Positions 39,818 through 49,047 of a stretch of 64,000 nt of DNA are shown here, piece by piece; positions within the stretch are counted from its first letter, which is position 1; each line of letters begins with the position of its first letter. This DNA is from an uncultured Rhodospirillales bacterium. Its GTDB lineage: Bacteria; Pseudomonadota; Alphaproteobacteria; Reyranellales; Reyranellaceae. The notes beneath the pieces are model-generated. The model saw only the letters and a program-made list of their open reading frames with translations, did no database searches and was not told the origin of the DNA. The position numbers and the translations under genes were made by a program. The DNA lies in contig CADECW010000021.1 in the NCBI GenBank assembly GCA_902825855.1, positions 1-64,000 of the forward strand, read 5' to 3'.

Positions 39818-40932
39818 GCAAGCCGCTTGCCGGCATCAAGGTCGTCGAGTTCGGCCAGAACCTTGCCGGCCCCTATTGCGGACAGATCCTGGCCTTCCTC
39901 GGCGCCGAGGTCGTGAAGGTCGAACGTCCGGAAGGCGACGACGCGCGCAAGTGGGGGCCTCCTTTCATCGAAGGCGACTCGGTCGGCTTCATTGCCCTCA
40001 ACCGCGGCAAGAAATCGATCACATGCGATCTGGCCGACAAGGCTGAGCGCGAAGCGCTGATCGAACGGATCGGTGCCGCCGACGTCTTCATCCACAATCT
40101 GCGGGCCGACGTGCCGCCCAAGTTTGGCATCGATGGTGCCTCGCTCACCCGCCGCTTCCCGCGCCTGATCTATGCCGACCTTGGCGCCTTCGGCCATCTC
40201 GGGCCGTGGAGCGCGCGGCCGGGCTACGAGCCGATCATCCAGGCGGTCGCGGGGCTGATCTCGCTGAACGGCGACCCGTCGGGGCCGGAGGCGCGAATCG
40301 GAGTATCCATCATCGACCTGTCGACCGGCATGTGGACGGCGATCGGCGTGCTGGCAGCGCTCGCTCAACGAGCGGTCACGAACCGCGGCAGCCTGGTCAA
40401 CACGTCGCTGTTCGAGAGCGGCCTGATGTGGGCATCGAACCACGCCGCCAATTTTTCCGTGACCGGCAAGATGGCGGCGCGCCAGGGCACCGGCCATCCT
40501 TCGCTCACGCCATATCAGGCGTTCGAGTGCATGGACGGACCGTTGATGATCTGTCCGGGCAACGACCGGCTGTGGCGCAAGTTCGCCGAAGCGCTCGGCC
40601 ATCCCGAATGGCCGGACGAGGCACGCTTCAAGACCAATGTCGAACGCATGCAGCATCGCGACCTGCTGCTGGGCATGATCGCCGAGATCATGCGGCACAA
40701 GAGCCGCGACTACTGGTCGGGCAAGCTCGATGCGCTGGGCGTCCCCAACGGGCCGCTCAATACCGTGCCGCAGGTGCTGGAACTCGCCCAGGTGGCGGCA
40801 CTCGGGATGTTTGCCAAGCCGTATGCCGGCTCGGACGCGCTGTTCCACGGCCTGCCCGTCAGCTTCGACGGCGAGCGGGCGGCCGACGTCGCCAAGGCGC
40901 CGAAGATCGGCGAACACAACGGAAAGATCTGA
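39814..40932 (+). CDS. CaiB/BaiF-family (class III) CoA transferase
   Basis: This 372-residue enzyme matches family III CoA transferases: LAGIKVVEFGQNLAGPYCGQILAFLGAEVVKVERPEGDDAR at the N-terminus, NRGKKSITCDL, and the conserved Asp in VSIIDLSTGMW expected to form the aspartyl-CoA intermediate. It would activate a carboxylic acid by transfer from another CoA thioester. With the adjacent acyl-CoA dehydrogenase and crotonase it forms a plausible carboxylate-degradation module fed by the Bug binding protein upstream; this is inference. Confidence 0.94.
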   Translation: MSKPLAGIKVVEFGQNLAGPYCGQILAFLGAEVVKVERPEGDDARKWGPPFIEGDSVGFIALNRGKKSITCDLADKAEREALIERIGAADVFIHNLRADVPPKFGIDGASLTRRFPRLIYADLGAFGHLGPWSARPGYEPIIQAVAGLISLNGDPSGPEARIGVSIIDLSTGMWTAIGVLAALAQRAVTNRGSLVNTSLFESGLMWASNHAANFSVTGKMAARQGTGHPSLTPYQAFECMDGPLMICPGNDRLWRKFAEALGHPEWPDEARFKTNVERMQHRDLLLGMIAEIMRHKSRDYWSGKLDALGVPNGPLNTVPQVLELAQVAALGMFAKPYAGSDALFHGLPVSFDGERAADVAKAPKIGEHNGKI

Positions 40933-40963
40933 CCGCGCGGGGCTCCGAGCGGGCCTGGAGAGA

Positions 40964-41845
40964 TCAGCCCGCGAAGCTAAGGGCGTATTCGCGCACGCGC
41001 TCGAGCGGGATGCGGGCGTGGCTTTGGACGATGATGAACTTGCCGCCGGGATCGGTGCCATTGGGCAGCTTGACCAGCCGCTCGAAGTCGTCGGCGCCCC
41101 AGACGCAGGACTGCTCCGAGAACAGGTGCACGCTGGCGCCATAGCAGGTGTTCCATTCGACATGATAGTCGAACAGGTTGCCCCGCAGTTCGGCGACGGT
41201 GGTGTAGAGCGAATACTCGGTCCATGGCACGCGCCACGGCCGACGCATCTTCGAGAAGACCAGCGCGCTGGTCGACGAGCCCTGCGTGCCGTTGCGCATG
41301 TAGTTCAGGCTCTGAGCCGCCAGGTCGCCATGCAGCAGGTTGGGCGTCACCGACAGGCCATGGCCCTTGGGGTCGTATTGCGTGCCGACCAGCTCGGTGA
41401 CGTTGCGCCACCAGGCGTGATGGACCTTGGGCTCCCAACGCGACAGGCCGCGGCCGTCGTCGACGAATGTGCGGGAGTCGAAGTCGCCGACGCAGCAAAC
41501 GTCGGAATCGAGCGTCAGGTAGCCGCCAAAGCCCAACTTCACTGGAACCTGCAGCTTGACGATCTGCTGCCGGTACCAGCCGGTCATCAGGTAGAAGCTC
41601 GAGAACGGCGAGAAGAAGTCGCTCTCCGGGCGCACCGAGACGTTGATATTCGGAAAGCGCGGCAGGCTGCTGCGCAACAGATGGAGGTCGGCGCCAGGCG
41701 AGACGATCAGGAGTTCGAAAGGCTTGCCGTCGCGCCAGTGCTTGGCCAGCGATTCGATGAGCAGACCGGCGCGTTCCAGATCGCCCCGGCGCGTAATCTT
41801 GCGCAGAGCCAGGGGCAGGATGGCTTGGCGGACTTCGGAAAACAT
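40964..41845 (-). CDS. DUF6492-like putative glycosyltransferase
   Basis: This 293-residue protein is predicted. It has a GT-A-like organisation: an N-terminal ILPLALRKITRRGDLERAGLLIESL segment and the acidic motif LTLDSDVCCVGDFD, a DxD-type metal and sugar-nucleotide site. SSFYLMTGWYRQQIVKL resembles DUF6492 proteins. The acceptor is unknown. I start at the ATG ending at 41845; a TTG at 41908 extends the frame by 21 less convincing residues. It is isolated at the edge of the accessory region, convergent with the CoA transferase. Confidence 0.7.
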   Translation of the reverse strand: MFSEVRQAILPLALRKITRRGDLERAGLLIESLAKHWRDGKPFELLIVSPGADLHLLRSSLPRFPNINVSVRPESDFFSPFSSFYLMTGWYRQQIVKLQVPVKLGFGGYLTLDSDVCCVGDFDSRTFVDDGRGLSRWEPKVHHAWWRNVTELVGTQYDPKGHGLSVTPNLLHGDLAAQSLNYMRNGTQGSSTSALVFSKMRRPWRVPWTEYSLYTTVAELRGNLFDYHVEWNTCYGASVHLFSEQSCVWGADDFERLVKLPNGTDPGGKFIIVQSHARIPLERVREYALSFAG

Positions 41846-42493
41846 CGTCTTGGTTGGCCTGAAAATACATGTGGGGCGGGATACCTGCCACATCAATTGC
41901 TTGGCCAACCTGCGAGCCGGGACCTACCAGCGGCAGAACGTCCCATTCGACCACGGAAAACTCGACCGCTTCGCTGCCAGGAGATCAGGAGGCCTCAAAT
42001 GACGCTATACAAAGGCGTTACGAGCCAAAGCGGGAGGTTCTCTCCACGACTCGGAAATTCTCCCCCCGCTATCCACAGGCGCCGGGCTCTGCATAAAGCC
42101 TCCCTTCTCCCGTTTCGTCCGGCATTGAACGTCTTCCGACCTGCGGTACGGATGGGGAACGGTAGGCAGTTACAGCCGCCGCGCACCTGCTCGACCAAAC
42201 GGATCGAGCCGCCCTCGATTTCGTCATCGTGAGGCGCCATCGGGTGTGCAAGCCAAGCGGCGGCGGCGGGACGGGCGGGCAAAGAATAGGCCCGGCAATA
42301 GACACCGGGCCTAGAGGCTCAGGCTTTGATAATGGGCTCTACGCCCAGGGCGATGCTACAAGCGCACAGCGCGAAAGAATCCACAGTTAGCACAATGTCC
42401 TTTCAGCATTCGCTACCCGTCGAGCCGAGTCATGCGTGCCCCCGGCAAAATCAAGCCGGCGACCTGCTCTCTGCTCCGTGGAGGGTGTCACCC
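41846..42493. other. Gene-poor stretch with a 9-bp hairpin
   Basis: No convincing gene was found; the 95-codon minus-strand frame at 41995-42282 has no protein-like features. TAGGCCCGG (42287-42295) pairs with CCGGGCCTA (42305-42313) across a 9-base loop, a possible terminator without a T run. Confidence 0.45.
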
Positions 42494-42997
42494 CTATCCA
42501 CCTGGACGCGCCGAGTCTTCAGGCGGGGCAGTCAATGTCGGCACGGTGTTGCGAATGCCGGCACTTCGACCAGCGATAGCCCAGTAGATCAAACCAGCCC
42601 AGGCACCGGAAACCGCGAACAGGACCATCTCGATCAATCCAGTCCGGTCCAAGCCGCCGATAGTGCGAAACGAAAACGTCCAGTAGGCCACCGCGCTGAG
42701 CAATGCGGCAGGAAACACATAGAAGTACGCCGAACGCCAACCGAACAATTCGGTCAGCATCAAGATCAGAAGCGCCGGAACAGCACTGACCACCATCGTC
42801 AAAAGTACGACAAAGATTCCGACGACGGGAGCCGCTACAAAGATGACCGGTGATACCGCGGTCAGATTCCAGTAGCTGGGTGCGTCCGGAAGCAGAGACG
42901 CAATGCCGAACAAGACCGCCAAGCCCAGGAGAAAGGCAAGCACCCCTGCGAAGTATGCTCCGGTCATCACAAGTAGGCGCCTAAGGGAGCGCATCAC
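42494..42997 (-). CDS. Hypothetical membrane protein with about four helices
   Basis: This 167-residue protein is strongly hydrophobic with helices at about residues 10-35, 47-75, 84-108 and 117-140, and a polar C-terminal tail. The N-terminus MMRSLRRLLVM is positively charged, consistent with an inner-membrane protein with its N-terminus inside. No family is recognised. It lies alone in the accessory region. Confidence 0.65.
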   Translation of the reverse strand: MMRSLRRLLVMTGAYFAGVLAFLLGLAVLFGIASLLPDAPSYWNLTAVSPVIFVAAPVVGIFVVLLTMVVSAVPALLILMLTELFGWRSAYFYVFPAALLSAVAYWTFSFRTIGGLDRTGLIEMVLFAVSGAWAGLIYWAIAGRSAGIRNTVPTLTAPPEDSARPGG

Positions 42998-43529
42998 CGT
43001 CTACGCAGCTTCGATTGCGTCGGTCAGCCAAAGGTGGCGCCACCCGTCTCGGCTAGAGTACACCAGCTTTCGAGCCGACGACCATCATGACGTGACAGAC
43101 CGTGAAGGCGACGGACAAGGAGATGAGGACGTACTCGACCGCCCGGCCGCGCTGCCAATGAAGGCGCCGGGTGGTCCTCGATGGCTTGCCGGTGATGCTG
43201 TTCGATGCTCGAAGCATGAGGCACCTGTCTCTACGTAAGGCGGAAGCGGGAATGTGCCCGACGGGGATGGGTGTACCTGCAGGCTGTGTCCTATCGATGT
43301 TGCAACGTGGGATATTTGTTTCGTTTGTTTCGCTGGATCGCGCGGCGCCGGCTTGGAGCCACGCGGCCGCGCTTTTTCCGCGCATCGGCAAGCAGAGATA
43401 CCGAAACAGGTTTGCGCGAACCGACAGCAACAGCACCCAAGTGCAGCCGTTAGTTTAGCGGTCAGCTCTCGGCAGGATTAGGGTACTTCGTGCGGCTGAA
43501 GCCGGAGCGGAAGCAGGAGAGGTAGGCCG
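42998..43529. other. Intergenic region before the first RTX esterase
   Basis: The only coding candidate is the Flp-like micro-gene at 43053-43217 on the minus strand. AGGAG about 10 bp before ATG 43530 serves the esterase. Longer overlapping frames in this stretch lack consistent codon bias. Confidence 0.4.
43053..43217 (-). CDS. Possible Flp/Fap-type pilin-like micro-protein
   Basis: A 54-residue frame from the ATG ending at 43217 encodes a basic N-terminus and then GRAVEYVLISLSVAFTVCHVMMVVG, closely resembling the Flp pilin processing and helix motif (G followed by A-x-E-Y-x-L-I). In Flp pilins a prepilin peptidase cuts after that Gly and the Glu lies at +5; here the Glu is about +4 from the second Gly. 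No tad genes are nearby. Evidence is motif resemblance only. Confidence 0.35.
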   Translation of the reverse strand: MLRASNSITGKPSRTTRRLHWQRGRAVEYVLISLSVAFTVCHVMMVVGSKAGVL

Positions 43530-45731
43530 ATGGCAAGCCCGCTCTTTGGTGAGATCTACGCGGTCGGCGACAGTTTTTCCGACAGCGGGGGAATTTTCAG
43601 AATCACCAGCGAGTTGCTGTCGCTCGTCGCAGGCGCCGGCATCGATACGCAAGGGCTTCAGCCGATCCCGGTCAGCCCACCTTATTCGGGCCGGTTCTCG
43701 AACGGACCGGTGCTTCCCGAAATCACCGCGGATCTGCTCGGTTCGCGGCTGATCAATTTTTCCTTCGGCGGCGCCGAAGCGCTTGGCACCCTGACCCTTC
43801 GCGAGGCTGCCGGTTCCGCGATTCCAGGACAGGTGCTGGCCGCCATTGCCGCACTCTCGCCCGACGTGAGGGCGCCGATCGAAGCGGCGCTCAATCAGAA
43901 CATCAATCTTCCACGGCAGCTCGCGGACCTCATAACGGCGACCTCGACGCAGCACCCTTCGGCAGATTCAGCGCTGATCAGCATGATCGGCCTCAACGAC
44001 CTCCGCGCCCTTGCCGCCACCTTCGACCCCGGCAATCCGCTCGCCTTGGTCGGCGCATTGCAGGTGGCAGGACAGATCGTTCAGGCCAATCTCGCCCTAG
44101 CCGGCACCGCTTTCAGCCTTGGGATCGGCACGGTCATTTTCGAGACCCTGCCCGCGGCCAGTTTCTTTCCGGTCACCGGCGAGCTTCCGCCCGCGTTCCC
44201 GGCGATCGGGGATACCCTCATAAACGCCATGAATTCCGGGCTCACGGCCGGTGCGCTCACCCTGCGGCTGCAGGGCCACGACGTGCGTGTCGTCGATCTT
44301 GCAAGAATGGCAGACGAGATCCGCGCGGACGCCGGAACTTACGGATTCCCGAGCCTCCAACAACCGGCGCTGCTCGGAAACGGTATCCAGTTCGCTGCCA
44401 ATCCTGCGGCTCTGCCGATCGAGCAAAGTGCATTTTTCGATCCCGTCCATCCGACCACTTACCTGCATGGCGTGTTCGGTGCGTTTTCGGCACTCTCCTT
44501 GAGCCATCGCACGGACTTTCGAGGCAATGGCAACGACTTCATCGTCGGCGGTTCCGGCGACGACTTCATCCTTGCGGGCGCTGGAAACGATCAGGCGCAG
44601 CTCGGCGCGGGCAATGACGTCCTGCTCAGCGGGCTCGGCAACGACTTCGCCGATGGCGGAGCAGGCTCCGACCTCATGTCGGGGGGGTCGGGCAACGATG
44701 GACTTGCAGGCAACGTTGGCGCGGACGTACTGGCCGGGAACGCGGGCGACGACACGCTGGACGGTGGCCCTGGCGACGATACGCTGATCGATGGGCCCGG
44801 GAACGATACGCTGTTGGGTGGCGACGGCGCTGACCTGTTCTTCGATGACGGCGCCGTGCTCAGATCCAGAATCGAAGGCAACGACAGCCATCAACTGTCG
44901 GACTTGGTGTATTTCCTGCGAGCGTTCGGGGGTAGCCAAGGCGTCCATGTGGGTGGTGGAAACGACTTCATCGATGGTGGCGAGGGCGTGGATACGGCCC
45001 ACTATTCCAGTTTGTCGAGCCACTACAGACTTGTCGTCGAACAGAGCACGGTCACAGTGCAAAACAAGGTCGAAGCCGATGGCTTTGACACCTTGGTAGG
45101 CGTCGAGCAGGTCCAGTTCGCCGACCGGATCTTGGAAACCTCCTGGTTCACCAGGGCCGCGTCGGTTCCGACAAGCCAGTTCACCGACCTGACGGATATG
45201 TACATCGCCTATTTCGACCGTGCACCCGACGCGGGAGGATTGTTCTATTGGGCAAGCCGGCTCAGCGACGGCATGACTCTGCAGGAGGTAGCCAGGAGCT
45301 TTTTCGTCCAGCCCGAATCCCTGGCAGCTTATCCGGCGAGTCAAACGACCACGGAGTTCGTAAGCAAGGTCTACGGCAATGTGCTCGGGCGAGACCCGGA
45401 CCAGGGCGGACTCGACTACTGGACCAATGCGCTCCAGACCGGTGACGTCAGCAAGGACGAGTTCGTGCTCGCCGTCATCTACGGCGCGAGGGCGTCCACG
45501 GGTAGTCCGACGGACGCGCAGTACCTCGCAAACAGGAACCTGGTTGGAAAGGACTATGCCGTGACCGAGGGTCTGAGCAACGTCGCCTGGGCACAGACGG
45601 TAATGGCGGACGTCGACGGCACGGCTGCCAGTGTGCAGGCGGCGTTCATGCTCACTGATTCATTTGCAGCTACTGCTGCCTCGCCGAACAGCTCGGAATT
45701 CGTGGTGCAAGTGATCGGCGTCGCGGTCTGA
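43530..45731 (+). CDS. GDSL/SGNH esterase with RTX calcium-binding repeats and DUF4214 domain (copy 1)
   Basis: This 733-residue protein has an SGNH hydrolase domain at about 1-330: block I GDSFSDSG with Ser15, block II NFSFGGA with Gly80, block III IGLNDL with Asn156, and block V FFDPVHPTT with Asp and His. About 335-450 is a run of RTX nonapeptides (GGxGxDxxx type), followed by DUF4214 repeats (MYIAYFDRAPDAGGLFYWASRL; VYGNVLGRDPDQGGLDYWTNAL). There is no N-terminal signal peptide, as expected for type I secretion, but no exporter is in the window. It is a likely extracellular lipase/esterase. A close paralogue lies at 50245. Confidence 0.88.
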   Translation: MASPLFGEIYAVGDSFSDSGGIFRITSELLSLVAGAGIDTQGLQPIPVSPPYSGRFSNGPVLPEITADLLGSRLINFSFGGAEALGTLTLREAAGSAIPGQVLAAIAALSPDVRAPIEAALNQNINLPRQLADLITATSTQHPSADSALISMIGLNDLRALAATFDPGNPLALVGALQVAGQIVQANLALAGTAFSLGIGTVIFETLPAASFFPVTGELPPAFPAIGDTLINAMNSGLTAGALTLRLQGHDVRVVDLARMADEIRADAGTYGFPSLQQPALLGNGIQFAANPAALPIEQSAFFDPVHPTTYLHGVFGAFSALSLSHRTDFRGNGNDFIVGGSGDDFILAGAGNDQAQLGAGNDVLLSGLGNDFADGGAGSDLMSGGSGNDGLAGNVGADVLAGNAGDDTLDGGPGDDTLIDGPGNDTLLGGDGADLFFDDGAVLRSRIEGNDSHQLSDLVYFLRAFGGSQGVHVGGGNDFIDGGEGVDTAHYSSLSSHYRLVVEQSTVTVQNKVEADGFDTLVGVEQVQFADRILETSWFTRAASVPTSQFTDLTDMYIAYFDRAPDAGGLFYWASRLSDGMTLQEVARSFFVQPESLAAYPASQTTTEFVSKVYGNVLGRDPDQGGLDYWTNALQTGDVSKDEFVLAVIYGARASTGSPTDAQYLANRNLVGKDYAVTEGLSNVAWAQTVMADVDGTAASVQAAFMLTDSFAATAASPNSSEFVVQVIGVAV

Positions 45732-46210
45732 TCGAGCGCAGGGATGGCCATGCGATAGCGCGACAGGCCCGAGAGATTGCACGCGGCGACTTAAGCGAAG
45801 CGGCTTTTCGATATGTAGTGGGATAGGCTGGGATTGGACCCCACATGGTGGGACCAAGCTCCCGATTCGCCGTGCGCGTACGGAAGGGTACAGCAACTTG
45901 TCTACACCCACGTAAGAGCGCACGCTCCTCCAGTGTGGGAAGGGAGTGTCGACGTCTCGTGGGATGACCGACTTCCCTTGTTGGGTGGGACGGTACGGGC
46001 GACTGTGCCGTCCTAACCCAATTCGCAACCGACAGCTCACAGGACTGGACTCGCGCGCCTCAGGCACTCGCGCGACTTTCCTTGCCGGCGCCGACGTTTG
46101 AGACACTCTTCCCGGTATGCGTGCGACGACATCTTCAGATTGTCTACAAAGAGTTCAAGGCAAAGCGACTGGCTGCTATTTGTCAGGCTGACTGGCGAAG
46201 GCGGAGCGCA
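45732..46210. other. Intergenic region with GTGGGA repeats and a long hairpin
   Basis: No gene is seen. GTGGGA occurs on the plus strand at 45818, 45848, 45935, 45959 and 45985. An imperfect inverted repeat pairs 45981-45996 with 46005-46021. It is not clearly a terminator, as no T run follows; a structured small RNA cannot be excluded. Confidence 0.45.
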
Positions 46211-46456
46211 ATGGAATCGGTCATGTCGACTTGGAGCAACATGACCGCCCCGCAGCAGATGCTGGTCGGTGGGCTTGGATTGCTGCTGGCCTACTGGATC
46301 ATCTCGGCAGCCGTGAGCCTGGTCGTACGGTGGCTTCTGGCGATCGCAGCCGTCGTTGTGTTGGCAGTCGCGATGGGCAGTACCTTCAAACTCACCATGC
46401 CGGACACGTTCTGCTCCATCCGCTGGCCGGCACCGATCGATGGGTTGTGCTCTTGA
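46211..46456 (+). CDS. Small membrane protein (81 residues)
   Basis: The protein has two closely spaced hydrophobic segments at about residues 17-37 and 41-56, followed by a short polar tail with two cysteines (TFCSIRW, GLCS). GGAG lies 4 bp before ATG 46211; ATG 46223 is an alternative. No family is recognised. It is convergent with the DUF11 protein. Confidence 0.5.
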   Translation: MESVMSTWSNMTAPQQMLVGGLGLLLAYWIISAAVSLVVRWLLAIAAVVVLAVAMGSTFKLTMPDTFCSIRWPAPIDGLCS

Positions 46457-46544
46457 GCCTGCACATCTGCGGCCAGGGAGCCAGGCATGCATGCGGTGCC
46501 GTCGAGGCGGTGGTAACCCCACTTCTACCCGCGCAGCGAACCAA

Positions 46545-47567
46545 TCAAGGCGACGATCGGACGACCCCGATCATTATCCCGCTCGCCAGGACCAGAACGA
46601 CCAACGGCAACAGAACGAAGAAGTAGGCACCGCCCGGACCGCGGATGAGCAACACCTTCCTGAGATCGTCCGGGTCGAACCAGCACGGATGCACCGAGCC
46701 TTTCGCAAAGCGTTCGACCGTTTGCTGCGAGGGAGCTGACGATCCCGATGTGAGCGATGTCTCAGGCAATGACGCAATACTATAAGTCGCCACTCCGAGC
46801 GCATCATACCGAACCGCAAACTCCGGAGCATAAGTGCTTGCTTCGTCGCTCTTGCCGGAGCTCTGGATGCTCCGGATCACCGAGTCCACGATCTGGCATG
46901 AGGTTTCGCGATAGTCGGTATAGCTGCGAAGGTCGCTGTGCGCCAAGCTTACGAAGTAGAAAAGAAACCCGACTGAAGCAACGATCGCTATCCAGGCGCC
47001 AACCGCCAGCCTCATCCTTTTTCGATCCCAGTGCACTTTGTGAGCACAGAACACGGCTCCGACGCCGGCAAGCCCAAGCAGTGCGAGCGTTGCCAGCCCG
47101 GCGGGAGTAATTCCAATTGGCCCAACGTAAAGGGTGTTCGCCGCCGGCACGGTGAGCAGTGTTGGCTTGGCTTCAATGCGAAAATAACCCGATGGTGGCG
47201 TAGTAATTTCAGTGGCGAGCGTAGCGATGCTGCCGGCCGCTTCCGAGCGCGTCAGGACCTCCAGCCGGCATTCTTTCCGAGCTCCCGCAGGCATGCTGCC
47301 TTCGTGCCATACGAGCCGGCCGGCATCCAAGGCGGCCGTAGCGCAGTCGCCATCGGCGCCGATCAAATAGCCAGGAGGAAGCGACGTGACAATGCGCGTG
47401 TACGGACTGTCGTCACCGGTGTTGGCGATCGTGACCGTGTAGCTGACGACGCTGCCGGCCGAGGGAGTGACGGGTTCGAATACCACAGATGAAGCAACAA
47501 AGCGGGGTTCTGCGGCATGTGTCGGTAGTGCGAGCATTGCCGCCGCGAGGAAACCCAGCCATCGCAT
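46545..47567 (-). CDS. Membrane-anchored protein with DUF11-like and DUF3592-like domains
   Basis: This 340-residue protein has a signal peptide (cleavage near THA-AE) and then a DUF11-type beta-sandwich at about 25-140 (VVSYTVTIANTGDDSPYTRIVTSLPPGY). A helix follows at about 148-172, another at about 184-206, and a DUF3592-like extracytoplasmic segment (SYTDYRETSCQIVDSVI to HPCWFDPDDLRKVLL). A final helix lies near 315-335. DUF11 is common in surface proteins; the combination is unusual. The function is unknown. Confidence 0.75.
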   Translation of the reverse strand: MRWLGFLAAAMLALPTHAAEPRFVASSVVFEPVTPSAGSVVSYTVTIANTGDDSPYTRIVTSLPPGYLIGADGDCATAALDAGRLVWHEGSMPAGARKECRLEVLTRSEAAGSIATLATEITTPPSGYFRIEAKPTLLTVPAANTLYVGPIGITPAGLATLALLGLAGVGAVFCAHKVHWDRKRMRLAVGAWIAIVASVGFLFYFVSLAHSDLRSYTDYRETSCQIVDSVIRSIQSSGKSDEASTYAPEFAVRYDALGVATYSIASLPETSLTSGSSAPSQQTVERFAKGSVHPCWFDPDDLRKVLLIRGPGGAYFFVLLPLVVLVLASGIMIGVVRSSP

Positions 47568-48408
47568 TCCATTGGCACCCCAGGTTCCGAACAGAATACA
47601 TGTCGTGACGGAACTGCGCCGCCGAATTTCCTGGCTCTGTGGACCTTTCTACGACGTCGCGCGTCGCCTGCGCCGCCGCCGTTGCACTGAAACCGATCAC
47701 TCACCTGCCGCGAACGGGCTCGGTTGCCGACTCGCGGGCAGGTCGACTCGCATCCGCGAAAGTCCATCTCGGCATCGAATACTTTGGCGGCCTTTTGGTG
47801 GTGCGCCAGCGCCCAGGGCGCCAGCAAGGAGTTTCGCAATTGCGGCCTCTCGGCAAAATTCTCGGGCGGCAGCGATGTCACGGTCATCGTGTCGGCCAAC
47901 CTCACCCCGGTATCGCAATCATTGATCCACGTCGTGCAGGCAACGCCACGGCAGCGCTTCACCGTGCCGACCAAATGGGACCAGGGGTCGGGAACTGCAG
48001 GCGCAGGCTTTCGCGCTGGGACCACGGTGCAGGTCGCCGTGCCGCCCTTTCCGGACAACTACGACGCGACGCGCAAGGCGAGCTGGTTTGCCGCCGCGGT
48101 TAGTTGCTGCGCGGCCGCGAACGCGCAAATTCGATAGTTGGCAATGTGCAACTGTTGCACCCAGCGCGGCGCTACCCAGACTCGAAAAAGCAACGGTCTC
48201 GGGTGTTAGGTACCAGGCAAGCGTCGCAATTCTGCGTGTTTGCACGCTCGTCCAATACCGCGTTGGTCGGGCCGGTGAAGCTGCCGCAACTCGGGGAGGG
48301 AGCCAAGGCAGTTTCCGGGCAGCGGTTCCCTATTGCCGTACGGCCGGTAGCGAGGTCCACAGCGTCCTACCGGCCCGCCTGCCCTCGCTGCTTCGTGAAC
48401 CCAAGTTG
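47568..48408. other. Mostly non-coding stretch with one possible gene remnant
   Basis: Apart from the candidate frame at 47724-48137, nothing convincing is seen. The stretch separates the DUF11 gene from tspO and appears degenerate. Confidence 0.4.
47724..48137 (+). CDS. Possible exported protein or gene remnant
   Basis: A frame of about 137 codons (TTG start) becomes protein-like from about 47790: CASAQGASKEFRNC could end a signal peptide, then SDVTVIVSANLTPVSQSL and VPTKWDQGSGTAGAGFRAGTTV. Third positions in that part are mostly G/C. There is no good start or ribosome-binding site, so it may be truncated at the 5' end. It would be discarded if homology searches return nothing. Confidence 0.3.
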   Translation: MPTRGQVDSHPRKSISASNTLAAFWWCASAQGASKEFRNCGLSAKFSGGSDVTVIVSANLTPVSQSLIHVVQATPRQRFTVPTKWDQGSGTAGAGFRAGTTVQVAVPPFPDNYDATRKASWFAAAVSCCAAANAQIR

Positions 48409-48891
48409 CTATTGAGCTCGATTGAGCAGGTATAGAGACCCATTCAGCAGTGTCGCAAATGCCACCCACAGGCCATACGGCACGAACAGCAGCGCGGCAC
48501 GAGGGCATTGATGGACGGTCGCCGCGACAAACGCCCAGATGGTGACCAGAAGCAGCGAGATGACGATCAGAGCCATCCCGATGCCATGCATCGCGAAAAA
48601 CACCGGTGACCACAGGAAGTTCAGCGCAAGCTGCGTCCACCATAAGCTCAAGGCTGCCGTCGATCGGCGGGACTGCCAGACCAGCCAGCCGGCAACACCA
48701 ATCATGACGTAGAGCGCGCTCCACACGGGACCGAACACCCAATTCGGAGGGATGAAAGCAGGCTTTGCCAAACTCGAGTACCAGACGTCAGGCCTGGTAA
48801 GGATGCCGACTGCAGTCCCTCCCCCCAAGGTTAGTGCGACGAAGATCGCAAGAGACCAAAGGCGTGGTTGCCAACCAGTAGCTTCAGCCAT
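48409..48891 (-). CDS. tspO: TspO/MBR (translocator/tryptophan-rich sensory) family membrane protein
   Basis: This 160-residue five-helix protein has the TspO signatures WYSSLAKPAFIPPNWVFGPVWSALYVMIGVAGWLVW and LWWTQLALNFLWSPVFF. TspO proteins bind porphyrins and steroids and in alphaproteobacteria modulate tetrapyrrole and redox responses. I start at MAEATGW (ATG ending at 48891); a longer upstream frame overlaps the divergent regulator. It is divergent from the winged-helix gene at 49048, which could regulate it. Confidence 0.93.
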   Translation of the reverse strand: MAEATGWQPRLWSLAIFVALTLGGGTAVGILTRPDVWYSSLAKPAFIPPNWVFGPVWSALYVMIGVAGWLVWQSRRSTAALSLWWTQLALNFLWSPVFFAMHGIGMALIVISLLLVTIWAFVAATVHQCPRAALLFVPYGLWVAFATLLNGSLYLLNRAQ

Positions 48892-49047
48892 GTGAACGCT
48901 CCGAACGCTTGTTTGACTGGTACGCAGCGCGCCATTCGTCAGATGACGCGAAAGCAGCACCAATCCGACATGCAGAGTGCACATTTTCGCCCCACGTCGC
49001 GCATACAAGCCCTGTCTGCGGAAGACGATGACTGGGGGAGGTGGCCA

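Noticed and set aside
41995-42282. 95-codon minus-strand frame
   Set aside because: There is no ribosome-binding site, no consistent codon bias and no recognisable fold; probably non-coding.
47363-48058. 231-codon minus-strand frame overlapping the DUF11 gene start
   Set aside because: Most of it overlaps the real DUF11 protein in another frame and its composition is not protein-like.
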